Shown here: in pieces, positions 33,204-41,131 of the stretch
Numbering within the stretch: position 1 is the first letter of the stretch
Layout of the letters: each line of letters opens with the position of its first letter
Origin: Promicromonospora sp042731755
Lineage (GTDB): Bacteria > Actinomycetota > Actinomycetes > Actinomycetales > Cellulomonadaceae
DNA: 64,000 nucleotides
Reading direction: 5' to 3'
Assembly (NCBI RefSeq): GCF_042731755.1
Contig: NZ_JBHWLR010000002.1
Span: forward strand, 62,001 to 126,000
The notes under the pieces: model-generated
Told to the model about the DNA's origin: nothing
The model's database searches: none
The model's input: only the letters and a program-made list of their open reading frames with translations
Translations under genes and position numbers: made by a program

Positions 33204-33219
33204 TTGTCCGACCGGACAA
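33204..33219. promoter_or_regulatory. Operator candidate TTGTCCG-AC-CGGACAA
   Basis: A perfect 7-base-arm palindrome with a 2-base centre lies in the divergent gap between the DUF2264 gene and the DeoR-LacI hybrid regulator, 87 bases before the regulator start. Its half-site TTGTCCG recurs at 34381-34387, upstream of the sugar-binding protein. Autoregulation and control of the divergent gene are inferred. Confidence 0.6.
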
Positions 33220-33306
33220 TTTCGGTCACCCAGTGGCTACAGTGTGCGCCGACGACGACGTCGTCGCGGGCGTCAGGGTGGACGTCGGGGTGGACGAGGA
33301 GGCGAC

Positions 33307-34374
33307 ATGCACCTGCCGAGGAGCCGGCACGAGTACCTGCTGCGCGAGGTGGAGCTGCGCGGGAGCGTGCGGTCTGCCGAGGCCGCCGCCCGGCTCGGCG
33401 TCTCCGAGGTCACGATCCGGCGCGACATCCGCGAGCTGGAGGCGGCGGGCCGGCTCGGACGGGTGCACGGCGGAGCCATCGCCCTGGGCTCCGAGCGCGG
33501 CCCGCGGGCGGCCCGCGCGCTGGTGGGCGTGGTGGTGCCGAGCGTCGTCGCGCACTTCCTGGACACGGTCCGGGGCATGGAGGCGCTCGCGCCGGCGCTC
33601 CACGTGCGGCTCGTCCTCGGCGTCTCGCACTACCGGCCCGAGCTGGAGGAGCAGCAGGTCGAGCGGCTCCTCGCGCTGGGCGCGACGGGGCTGGTCCTGG
33701 CACCCACGACGCGGGACCGCAGCCTCGACGACCTCGCCGCGTGGCTCGGCGCCATCCCGGTGCCCCTGGTCCTGGTCGAGCGCCGCATCGACGCGCTGAC
33801 CAGCCTCAGCGAGCTCGACGTGGCCCGCACCGACCACGCGCACGGCGCGGTGCTCGCCGTCGAGCACCTGGTGCGGCTGGGGCACCGGCGGGTCGGGATC
33901 GGCGTCTACGACCGGACGCCCACCGCGCCGCGCGTCCGCGACGGGTACGCCACCGCCGTGTCCCGGATGGGCCTGGCGCCGGGACCGGACGTCGCGCTGT
34001 CCAAGGGGGACGACGACCCCGCCCGGCTGCGCCGCGAGCTCGCCGACCTGCTGGACCGGTGCGTGGCCACGGGCACCCGCGCCGTGCTGGTGCACACCGA
34101 CGACCACGCCGCGCGCCTCGTGGAGACCGCCCTGGACCGCGGGATGCGCGTGCCGGAGGACCTCGCGGTGGTGGCCTACGACGACGAGAACGCCGAGCTC
34201 GCGGCCGTGCCCCTGACCACAGTGACGACGCCCCGGCGCGAGCTCGGGCGGGAGGCGCTGCAGCTCCTGGCCGACCGCATCGCCCACGGCACCGGGCACC
34301 GCCCGCCGCGGCACGTCGAGCTGCTGCCCCGGCTGACGGTGCGGGCGTCGTGCGGCGCCGCGCCACGGTCGTGA
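33307..34374 (+). CDS. Transcriptional regulator, DeoR-type HTH with LacI-type ligand domain
   Basis: The start is ATG 33307 (GAGGAGG upstream), 355 residues. Residues 8-60 form a DeoR-type winged helix (LREVELRGSVRSAEAAARLG, VSEVTIRRDIRELEAAGRLG, VHGGAI). Residues about 70-345 form a periplasmic-binding-protein-like sensor of LacI type (LVGVVVPSVVAHFLDTVRGM, RLGHRRVGIGVYDRTPTAPR, LAVVAYDDENAELAAVPLTT). Such hybrids respond to sugars or sugar acids. The palindrome upstream and a half-site before the next gene are likely targets. Confidence 0.9.
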   Translation: MHLPRSRHEYLLREVELRGSVRSAEAAARLGVSEVTIRRDIRELEAAGRLGRVHGGAIALGSERGPRAARALVGVVVPSVVAHFLDTVRGMEALAPALHVRLVLGVSHYRPELEEQQVERLLALGATGLVLAPTTRDRSLDDLAAWLGAIPVPLVLVERRIDALTSLSELDVARTDHAHGAVLAVEHLVRLGHRRVGIGVYDRTPTAPRVRDGYATAVSRMGLAPGPDVALSKGDDDPARLRRELADLLDRCVATGTRAVLVHTDDHAARLVETALDRGMRVPEDLAVVAYDDENAELAAVPLTTVTTPRRELGREALQLLADRIAHGTGHRPPRHVELLPRLTVRASCGAAPRS

Positions 34375-34380
34375 CCGCTT

Positions 34381-34387
34381 TTGTCCG
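34381..34387 (+). promoter_or_regulatory. TTGTCCG half-site before the sugar-binding protein gene
   Basis: The heptamer TTGTCCG, preceded by TT as at 33202-33210, begins 95 bases upstream of the binding protein start. It may be a half-operator of the hybrid regulator. A short single match in GC-rich DNA is weak evidence. Confidence 0.3.
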
Positions 34388-34475
34388 TTCGCCCGGTCGT
34401 GCGGGCGCCGGGTTGCAGGCTGTGCCCGGGTCAGGGCGTCGTCGTCCTGCGAGGACCAGGAGCAAGGAGGCTCAC

Positions 34476-35810
34476 ATGTATCTGCACGCGAGGGGTGGCG
34501 CCCCGGGGAACGGCCGCGGCCGCCGGAAGGCCGTCGTGGCCGGTGTGGCCGCGGCTGCCGTGCTCGCCCTGGCCGCCTGCGCGTCCGGCGGCGCGGGCTC
34601 GGGCGGCGCGGACGGCTCGGGTCAGGACGTGGCGCTGACGTTCTCCTGGTGGGGTGACGCCAGCCGGGCCGAACGGTACGAGCAGGCGCTGGAGATCTTC
34701 GAGGAGGAGAACCCCGGGATCACGGTCCGGACCAACTACGCGGGCTTCGCCGACTACTGGACCGCGCGCAACACCGAGGCGGCCAGCCGCACCCTGCCCG
34801 ACGTGCTGCAGATGGACCTCGCCTACCTCACCGAGTACACGGAGTTCGGGCACGTGATCCCGCTGGACGAGTACTTCGGCGACACGATCACGGTCGACAC
34901 GATCTCCGAGCCGCTGCTGGCCTCGGGGCAGGTGGACGGTCAGACCTACGGGCTGGCCAGCAGCGCGAGCACGCTCGGCACGTTCGTCAACACCGACCTG
35001 CTCGACGAGCTCGGCGTCACGGTGCCGAAGGACGGCCTGACGTGGGACGAGTACGACGCCCTGCTCGCCGAGATCTCGGCGGCCGGTGCGGGGCACGACC
35101 CGGCCGTCCACGGCTCGGTGGACTACACCCAGTTCTTCTGGCTGTTCCAGATCTGGCTGCAGCAGAACGGCAAGTCGCTGCTGGACGGCGACCAGCTCGG
35201 CTTCGACGAGGCCGACCTGGCGACCTGGTGGGACAGGAGCGCCGCGGTCCACGAGCAGGAGGGGTTCCTGCCGGCCAAGCGGCAGGAGCAGCTCTCCGGC
35301 GCGGACGCGATCGGCGTGGGCGAGACCGCCGCCGAGATCAGCTGGGACAACTTCCTGGTCCGGTTCAGCGAGGGGCAGGCGAAGCCGAACCTGACGCTGC
35401 TGCCCGTGCCCGCGGACGACCTCGAGAACAACAGCGGCATGTTCCTCAAGCCGGGCCTGCAGCTCTCGGTCGCGGCCAACAGCGAGCACCCCGACGAGGC
35501 CGCGAAGCTCGTCGACTTCCTGGTGAACGACCCCCGGGTCGGCGAGATCTTCGGCATGTCCCGCGGCGTGCCCGCCTCCAGCGCGACCCTGGAGGGCGTC
35601 GAGCTGACCGAGCTCGACCAGCAGATCCTGGACTACGAGAAGCAGCTCGAACCGCACCTCGTGGGCTCGGCCCCGCCGCCCGTGGCCGGGCTGAGCAACC
35701 TGGAGACCACCTTCTCGACCACCGCCCTGGAGGTCGCCTACGGCACGCTGACCGTCGACGAGGCCGTCGACCGCTGGTTCGCGGAGGCCGCGACGGCGCT
35801 CGCCGGGTAG
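34476..35810 (+). CDS. Sugar ABC transporter substrate-binding lipoprotein (no adjacent permeases)
   Basis: ATG 34476 has AAGGAGG at 6-7 bases; 444 residues. The signal peptide ends in a lipobox LALAAC, so it is a lipid-anchored binding protein. The mature part is of the cluster-B CUT1 type: LTFSWWGDASRAERYEQAL, IFEEENPGITVRTNYAGF and PDVLQMDLAYLTEY. No permease or ATPase follows: it ends in a hairpin and then an unrelated gene. It might use the permeases at 39331-41114, or others elsewhere. It probably serves the regulon of the upstream hybrid regulator. Confidence 0.93.
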   Translation: MYLHARGGAPGNGRGRRKAVVAGVAAAAVLALAACASGGAGSGGADGSGQDVALTFSWWGDASRAERYEQALEIFEEENPGITVRTNYAGFADYWTARNTEAASRTLPDVLQMDLAYLTEYTEFGHVIPLDEYFGDTITVDTISEPLLASGQVDGQTYGLASSASTLGTFVNTDLLDELGVTVPKDGLTWDEYDALLAEISAAGAGHDPAVHGSVDYTQFFWLFQIWLQQNGKSLLDGDQLGFDEADLATWWDRSAAVHEQEGFLPAKRQEQLSGADAIGVGETAAEISWDNFLVRFSEGQAKPNLTLLPVPADDLENNSGMFLKPGLQLSVAANSEHPDEAAKLVDFLVNDPRVGEIFGMSRGVPASSATLEGVELTELDQQILDYEKQLEPHLVGSAPPPVAGLSNLETTFSTTALEVAYGTLTVDEAVDRWFAEAATALAG

Positions 35811-35821
35811 GGCACAGACGC

Positions 35822-35863
35822 CCCGCGGGGCCGCGCCGGCGACCTTCGGTGCGGCCCCGCGGG
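35822..35863 (+). terminator. GC hairpin after the orphan binding protein
   Basis: A perfect 13-base stem (35822-35834 with 35851-35863) closes a 16-base loop, 12 bases after the stop codon. It is a strong terminator candidate without a T-run. Confidence 0.7.
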
Positions 35864-35884
35864 CGCGTTGTTACGGTGTCGGGC

Positions 35885-36550
35885 ATGTTCTCGGACAGGA
35901 GTCGCCGGCGTGCCGACAAGCGCGTCCGGCCAGGTGACGGCAGCCCGCTCCAGCGGTTCCGGTGGTGGCAGCCGTTCACGCGCTCGCTGTTCCACCTGGA
36001 CCTGACGGCCGGCGCCGGGGGCCGCGAGACCTGGTCGGTGGACATCCGGCACGGCGGCGACGACAACGGCACGGTCTGGGCCAAGCTCTACCTCGACGGC
36101 CGGCTGCAGGCGACGTCGAAGCTGCCGGCCCGCTTCCCGGTGACCGGCGGCGTCATCGAGGTGGTCACCAGCGGCTTCGGCCTCCGCCGCTGCCACTACG
36201 TGACCGACGACGGCTACGAGCGCCAGCTCGCCCCGGACGCCGCCTCGGCCGAGGGCCTCCGCGCCCACCTGGAGCACGCGCACCCCGTGGCGGGCCGGTC
36301 CATCGGGCTGGTCAGCATCGTCGTCCTGGTGATCGGGCTGGTGCTCGGCGTGCCGCAGATCGTCGAGGAGATCTCCCAGATCCCGCCTGTCGCCGAGCGG
36401 CTCGGCACCACCTTCACCTCGCCGGTCCGGTTGCCGGCCTGGCTGAACATCACCGTGCTGGTGGCCACCCTGCTGGCCAGCACCGAGCGCGCCCTGCGGC
36501 TGCGGTACAACTGGCTCCTCGACGGCGGGCTGTTCGACGGCGACGGCTAG
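35885..36550 (+). CDS. Membrane protein of unknown function
   Basis: The product has 221 residues from ATG 35885. I do not recognise a family. The first about 130 residues are soluble, with beta-rich text (ETWSVDIRHGGDDNGTVWAK, YLDGRLQATSKLPARFPV, GGVIEVVTSGFGLRRCHYV). Two membrane helices follow at about 139-160 and 183-202, and a short cytoplasmic end. The order of a beta-rich domain before two helices suggests a cytoplasmic sensor or membrane-associated protein. It is between the terminator hairpin and the reductase gene. Confidence 0.75.
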   Translation: MFSDRSRRRADKRVRPGDGSPLQRFRWWQPFTRSLFHLDLTAGAGGRETWSVDIRHGGDDNGTVWAKLYLDGRLQATSKLPARFPVTGGVIEVVTSGFGLRRCHYVTDDGYERQLAPDAASAEGLRAHLEHAHPVAGRSIGLVSIVVLVIGLVLGVPQIVEEISQIPPVAERLGTTFTSPVRLPAWLNITVLVATLLASTERALRLRYNWLLDGGLFDGDG

Positions 36551-36696
36551 GCGGGTCGGCGGCTGGGCGCCCGGGCGGCCAGGCGGGTGAACTCGCGGCG
36601 CCGGGCGTCCGAGCGCACAGTGGACAGTGGCGGCACCGGAGGGGTGCCGGCACGCCGGCGGCGAGCGTCGACGACCGACTGACGCAGGGAGGCGTC

Positions 36697-37296
36697 ATGA
36701 CCTACCAGATCGGCTACCTCGTCGGCAGCCTCGCCAAGGGATCGATCAACCGCACGCTGTCGCGGGCGCTGATCGCCTCGGCGCCCGACGACCTGGCGTT
36801 CACCGAGATCCCGATCGGCGACCTGCCGCTGTACAGCTGGGACTTCGACGCCGACTTCCCGCCGGAGGGCCGGGCGTTCAAGGCCGCGATCGAGTCCTCG
36901 GACGGGCTGCTGTTCGTGTCCCCGGAGTACAACCGCTCGATCCCGGGCGCGTTGAAGAACGCGATCGACTGGGGCTCGCGGCCCTGGGGCCAGAACTCCT
37001 TCGCCCGCAAGCCCACCGGCATCATCGGCGCCTCGCCCGGCGGCATCGGCACGGCCGTCATGCAGTCGTCGATGCGCAGCGTGCTGAGCTTCCTCGACGC
37101 GCCGCAGCTCAACGCGCCCGAGGCGTACATCACCTTCGACGCCGCCGACTTCGGCCCGGACGGCACCGTGGTCAACGAGACCACGGCCACCTTCCTGCGG
37201 CACTACATGGCGGAGTACTGCGCGTTCGTCCAGCGGGTCCTGGCCGCCAACGCCCCGGGACACATCGGCGACGAGGACCCCGCCTCGACCAAGTAG
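36697..37296 (+). CDS. NADPH-dependent FMN reductase
   Basis: ATG 36697 follows GGGAGG; 199 residues. The flavodoxin-like fold is marked by GYLVGSLAKGSINRTLSRAL (phosphate loop), LPLYSWDFDADFPPE, the strongly conserved LLFVSPEYNRSIPGALKNAIDW and GIIGASPGGIGTAVMQ. Members reduce FMN, quinones, azo dyes or chromate using NADPH, commonly in defence against oxidative or quinone stress. It stands alone and converges with the dehydrogenase gene 14 bases away. Confidence 0.95.
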   Translation: MTYQIGYLVGSLAKGSINRTLSRALIASAPDDLAFTEIPIGDLPLYSWDFDADFPPEGRAFKAAIESSDGLLFVSPEYNRSIPGALKNAIDWGSRPWGQNSFARKPTGIIGASPGGIGTAVMQSSMRSVLSFLDAPQLNAPEAYITFDAADFGPDGTVVNETTATFLRHYMAEYCAFVQRVLAANAPGHIGDEDPASTK

Positions 37297-37309
37297 CCGG
37301 CGGGATCCG

Positions 37310-38314
37310 CTAGGCGGACCGGTCGAGCGTCGTGGGCTCGATGCGGTGGCGCAGCTCCGCGCCGCCCAGGTACCGCTCCAGCTCGCCCACCACCAGCTCG
37401 CCGAGGCTCTCGCGGTCGGCCCCCGTGGCGCCCGCGATGTGCGGGGACAGCTCGACGTTCGGCAGCCCCCACAGGGCGGAGCCGGGCCGGATCGGCTCGT
37501 GCCGCGTGACGTCGAGCAGCGCCGTCAGGTCGGTGCGGTCCGTCAGCACGTCGATCAGGGCGTCCTCGTCGACCACGGCCCCGCGGGCGGTGTTGACCAG
37601 CACGGCGCCGCGCGGGAGCGAGCGCAGCAGGGTCTCCGTCACCAGGCCCCGGGTCGAGGCCAGCAGCGGGGCGTGCACGCTCACGACCTGGGACTCGCGG
37701 AAGAGCCGGTCCAGCCCCGCGGGCTCGGCGCCGAGAGCCCGGAGCCGGGCGTCGTCGACCCCGGGGTCGTGGACCAGCACGTGCACCGGGTGCGCGCGGA
37801 GCCGCTCGGCGACGCGCCGGCCGATCTCGCCGAGCGCGACCAGGCCCACGGTGCTGTCGCGGGTGCCGCGGGCGAAGCTGCTGGTGGTGGCCAGGTGCTG
37901 GGCGCGGTACTCGCGCTGGGCGTGCCAGAACCCGCGGGCCGCCAGCAGGATCTGGGCGACGGCGAACTCCGCCACCGGCTCGGCGTTCGCGGCGGCCGCG
38001 TTCACCACGGCGATGCCGCGGTCGAACACCGCGTCGTGCACGAAGCCCTTGACCGTGCCGGCGGCGTGGAAGACGGCGCGCAGCCGCGGCGCCCGCCCGA
38101 GGGCGGCGGCGTCGAGCACCGGAGCGCCCCAGCCCGTCAGCAGGATCTCGGTCTCGGCGGCGGCGCGGGCGTCCCGGCGGAACTCCTCGGCGGTGAGGAA
38201 CGGGCGCCGCAGGTCGGCGACGGCGTCGATGCGGGCGATCAGCGCGGGCGGGTAGACGGCGTCCCGGCTGGCCTCCTCCATGACGAGGGCGGCCCTGGGG
38301 CGGTGCCCGCTCAT
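37310..38314 (-). CDS. D-2-hydroxyacid dehydrogenase
   Basis: The protein has 334 residues from ATG 38314, overlapping the esterase stop (ATGA). Catalytic residues are seen in VNTARGAVVDEDALIDVL (Arg, with the following Glu in the RHEPI region) and LSPHIAGATG (His). The nucleotide loop reads VGLVALGEIGRRVAERL: the first glycine of GxGxxG is Ala, a tolerated but unusual change. It would reduce a 2-keto acid or oxidise a hydroxy acid with NAD(P). As the last gene of a sugar uptake operon it may act on a sugar-acid breakdown product. Confidence 0.9.
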   Translation of the reverse strand: MSGHRPRAALVMEEASRDAVYPPALIARIDAVADLRRPFLTAEEFRRDARAAAETEILLTGWGAPVLDAAALGRAPRLRAVFHAAGTVKGFVHDAVFDRGIAVVNAAAANAEPVAEFAVAQILLAARGFWHAQREYRAQHLATTSSFARGTRDSTVGLVALGEIGRRVAERLRAHPVHVLVHDPGVDDARLRALGAEPAGLDRLFRESQVVSVHAPLLASTRGLVTETLLRSLPRGAVLVNTARGAVVDEDALIDVLTDRTDLTALLDVTRHEPIRPGSALWGLPNVELSPHIAGATGADRESLGELVVGELERYLGGAELRHRIEPTTLDRSA

Positions 38315-39300
38315 ACCGCGCTCTCCTGGCGGGCCCCGAACACCGTGTCGAGGAACGCGAGCTGACGGCGGGTGTGATGGGACTGCCCGCCCTCGTGCCC
38401 GTTGAACGGGTAGACCTCGATCGACTTGTCGGCGCCGGCGTATGCGTTGAAGGCCGCATACACGGTCGACGGCGGGCAGACGACGTCGCCGAGCGCCACC
38501 GAGAACAGCGCCGGGGCGTGCGCCCGGCGGGCGAGGTTGACGCCGTCGAAGTAGTCGAGCGTGCGGAACACGTCCTCCTCCGCCCCGCGGCGCATCTGGA
38601 GGTAGCGCACCAGCTCGCTGTACGGGGCGGCGTCGGTGATGCGCACGGCGCGGCGGACGTGGCTGAGGAACGGCACGTCGACCGTCGCTCCGAGGAGCCC
38701 GGCGCTGAGCCCCGCCGCGGCCAGTGCGATCGCCCCGCCCTGGCTCCCGCCGGACACGAGCACCCGTGCGGGGTCGACGGCGGGGTGGCTGCGCGCGGCG
38801 TCGACGGCGAGCACGGCGTCGGTGAACAGGCGCCGGTAGTAGTAGTCGTGCGGGTCGTCGATGCCGGCCGTCACCTTGCCGGCGACCTGGGCGGGGCCGC
38901 TGGACGGGTCGGGAGTCCAGCCCGGCGTCGCCCCGGTGCCCTGCCCGCGGTTGTCCATGACGAACAGCGCGTACCCGGCGCTCGGCAGCAGCGTCCACTG
39001 CTCGGCGAACCCGCGCCCCGAGTTGTAGCCCATGTACTGCACCACGCAGCCGCGCGGCGGCTCGTGCCGCGGCGTCAGCATCCAGGCACGCACGGGTTGG
39101 CCGCCGAAGCCGGGGAAGGTGACGTCCTCGACCCGGACGCCGCGCAGCAGCGTGTCGGCGGGCTCGAACCGGGCCAGGCCGGGCGCCGCCGCCCGGGACT
39201 CCGCCAGGGTCTTGGCCCAGAAGGCGTCGAGGTCCGCCGGCTCGGGCACGTCGGGGTGATACGCCTGGAGCTGTTCCAGGGGCAGGTCGAACTGGGCCAT
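38311..39300 (-). CDS. Acetyl xylan esterase (CE7 family) / cephalosporin-C deacetylase type
   Basis: I choose ATG 39300 (329 residues), which fits the family start MAQFDLPLEQLQAYHP; a TTG three codons earlier is possible. CE7 motifs are YNSGRGFAEQW, the RGQGT-type loop MDNRGQGTGATPGW, the nucleophile elbow VSGGSQGGAIAL (Ser about 184), DVVCPPST (Asp) and GHEGGQSHH (His). CE7 enzymes are cytoplasmic and remove acetyl groups from short oligosaccharides after import. That matches its place directly after a sugar ABC importer. Confidence 0.94.
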   Translation of the reverse strand: MAQFDLPLEQLQAYHPDVPEPADLDAFWAKTLAESRAAAPGLARFEPADTLLRGVRVEDVTFPGFGGQPVRAWMLTPRHEPPRGCVVQYMGYNSGRGFAEQWTLLPSAGYALFVMDNRGQGTGATPGWTPDPSSGPAQVAGKVTAGIDDPHDYYYRRLFTDAVLAVDAARSHPAVDPARVLVSGGSQGGAIALAAAGLSAGLLGATVDVPFLSHVRRAVRITDAAPYSELVRYLQMRRGAEEDVFRTLDYFDGVNLARRAHAPALFSVALGDVVCPPSTVYAAFNAYAGADKSIEVYPFNGHEGGQSHHTRRQLAFLDTVFGARQESAV

Positions 39301-39330
39301 GGTGTCCAATCGGTCGGAAGGCCGGTGCTG

Positions 39331-40155
39331 CTACTTGACGGCGCCGGCGGTGAAGCCGTTGTAGACGTAGCGCTGCATGAACAGGAAGAGGACCAGGATC
39401 GGGACGATCGTCAGGAGCACCCCGGCGCTGATCACCTCCCACTGGGCGCCGTACTGGCCCTTGAAGGCGAACAGGGTGGTGGAGATGGGCCGCTTGCTCG
39501 TGTCGCTGAGGTACAGGAACGGCAGGTAGAACTCGTTGTACATGGCGATGCCGCGGATGATCACGACGGTCGCGACGGCCGGCTTGAGGTTCGGCAGGAT
39601 GATCCGGAAGAAGATCCGCACCTGGCCGGCGCCGTCGATCCGGGCCGCCTCGTCGAGCGACGTCGGCAGTGCCCGCATGAACTGCAGGAAGATGTAGATC
39701 GAGATGATCCCCGTGCCCGTGTAGAGCGCGACCAGCGCCCACTGGGTGTTGTAGATGCCGAGGCCCTTGATGAGCTGGAACGTGGCCACCTGCGTGGTCA
39801 CCTCCGGCACCAGCGCGGCGAGCAGGAACAGCCCCAGCACCAGCCGGCGGCCCACGAACCGGAACCGGTCGATCGCGTAGGCGGCGAACGCCGAGCTGAG
39901 CACCGAGCCCGCCAGCGACACCCCGAGGATGACCACGGTGTTGACGAAGGCGACCGCCATGCCGCCGTCGACGAACGCGACCACGAAGTTGTCGAGGTTG
40001 AGCCAGTTTGTTGGCGGGTCCAGTGGGCTCGTCGAGACGTACTCCTGGTAGTCCTTGAACGCGCCGAACAGCACGAGCACGAGCGGCACCAGCGCGAACA
40101 GGGCCGCGACCACGAGCGAGGCGTACTTGAGCGTGCCCGTCAGGTTTGCCCTCAT
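39331..40155 (-). CDS. Sugar ABC transporter permease (MalG type)
   Basis: This 274-residue protein starts at ATG 40155, overlapping the first permease gene by 4 bases. Six membrane helices are predicted, and the cytoplasmic EAA loop reads LDEAARIDGAGQVRIFFRIILP. The end FNGFTAGAVK-like YVYNGFTAGAVK is typical of CUT1 inner-membrane permeases. It would pair with the upstream permease and the binding protein. No ATPase gene lies in this operon; actinobacterial CUT1 systems usually share one MsiK-type ATPase. Confidence 0.95.
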   Translation of the reverse strand: MRANLTGTLKYASLVVAALFALVPLVLVLFGAFKDYQEYVSTSPLDPPTNWLNLDNFVVAFVDGGMAVAFVNTVVILGVSLAGSVLSSAFAAYAIDRFRFVGRRLVLGLFLLAALVPEVTTQVATFQLIKGLGIYNTQWALVALYTGTGIISIYIFLQFMRALPTSLDEAARIDGAGQVRIFFRIILPNLKPAVATVVIIRGIAMYNEFYLPFLYLSDTSKRPISTTLFAFKGQYGAQWEVISAGVLLTIVPILVLFLFMQRYVYNGFTAGAVK

Positions 40156-41114
40156 GAGATCTCCACGTCGCGCTGGGGGACGATCGCGCGCTGGATCCAG
40201 GTCAGGATCAGCACGACGACGAGCATGACGACCGCCATCGCCGAGGCGAGCCCGACCATGTTGCGCTCGAAGGCGGTCCAGATGGTGCGGATGACGAAGG
40301 TCTCGGACCCGTTGCCGCCCGCGGTCATGACGTAGGGCACCTCGAACATCGCGAGGGCCCCCGAGATCGCCAGCACGAACTGCAGGCCCACGATGGGTCG
40401 GATGGACGGCAGGATGATGTGCCGCACCTCCTGCCACCGGTTCGCGCCGTCGAGCTGCGCGGCCTCCAGGGTCTGGGGCGGGATGGACTGGATCGCGCCG
40501 AGGAACATGACGAAGTTGAGCCCGAGGTATCGCCAGACGGCCACGCTCGCGAGGGTGACGTTGACCAGCGCGGGCTCACCGGTCCACTGCCGGATGAGCG
40601 ACTCGAAGCCGACCGCCGTGAGCAGGCTGTCGAGCCCGCCGTCGGGCTTGAGGAAGTTCAGGAAGATCATGCCGATGGCGACGCCGTTGATCAGGTACGG
40701 GAAGAACAAGATGCCCTTCCACATGTTCTTCAGCCGGGTGCGGAACGAGAGGATGACGGCGAAGTACAGGGCCAGCGCCATCTGCACGAGCGAGGCGGCG
40801 AAGTAGTAGAGCGAGACCAGGAAGACCTGGAGGTTGTCGGGCTCGGTCAGCGTGGTGACGTAGTTGTCGAGCCCGACGAACTGCCGGTCCTTGTCCAGGC
40901 CGTCCCAGTCCGTCACCGAGTAGGCGAACATGTTGACAACCGGCCAGTAGGTGAAGACCAGCAGGAGGACGACGGGGATCAGCAGGAAGGCGTACGGCGT
41001 CAGGCGCCGGCGCCAGCCCGCCTTCCGGGTGCCGCCCGAGCCTGCTGCTCGTGCGGCACCCGTGGTGGGCTGCCCTGCGTCCGTGGCCCGCGTGGGGGTC
41101 GCAGTGGTGCTCAT
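40152..41114 (-). CDS. Sugar ABC transporter permease (MalF type)
   Basis: The protein has 320 residues from ATG 41114. A polar Thr/Ala/Gly-rich start of about 35 residues precedes the first helix (LTPYAFLLIPVVLLLVFTYWP). The EAA loop reads LEAAQLDGANRWQEVRHIILP. It begins 17 bases after the binding protein stop and overlaps the next permease gene (ATGA). It forms the import channel with that protein in the cytoplasmic membrane. Confidence 0.95.
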   Translation of the reverse strand: MSTTATPTRATDAGQPTTGAARAAGSGGTRKAGWRRRLTPYAFLLIPVVLLLVFTYWPVVNMFAYSVTDWDGLDKDRQFVGLDNYVTTLTEPDNLQVFLVSLYYFAASLVQMALALYFAVILSFRTRLKNMWKGILFFPYLINGVAIGMIFLNFLKPDGGLDSLLTAVGFESLIRQWTGEPALVNVTLASVAVWRYLGLNFVMFLGAIQSIPPQTLEAAQLDGANRWQEVRHIILPSIRPIVGLQFVLAISGALAMFEVPYVMTAGGNGSETFVIRTIWTAFERNMVGLASAMAVVMLVVVLILTWIQRAIVPQRDVEIS

Positions 41115-41131
41115 GATGGTCCGCGATCGCG

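Noticed and set aside
37306..37318. Short hairpin TCCGC-TAG-GCGGA at the dehydrogenase stop
   Set aside because: A 5-base stem is too weak to call a terminator.
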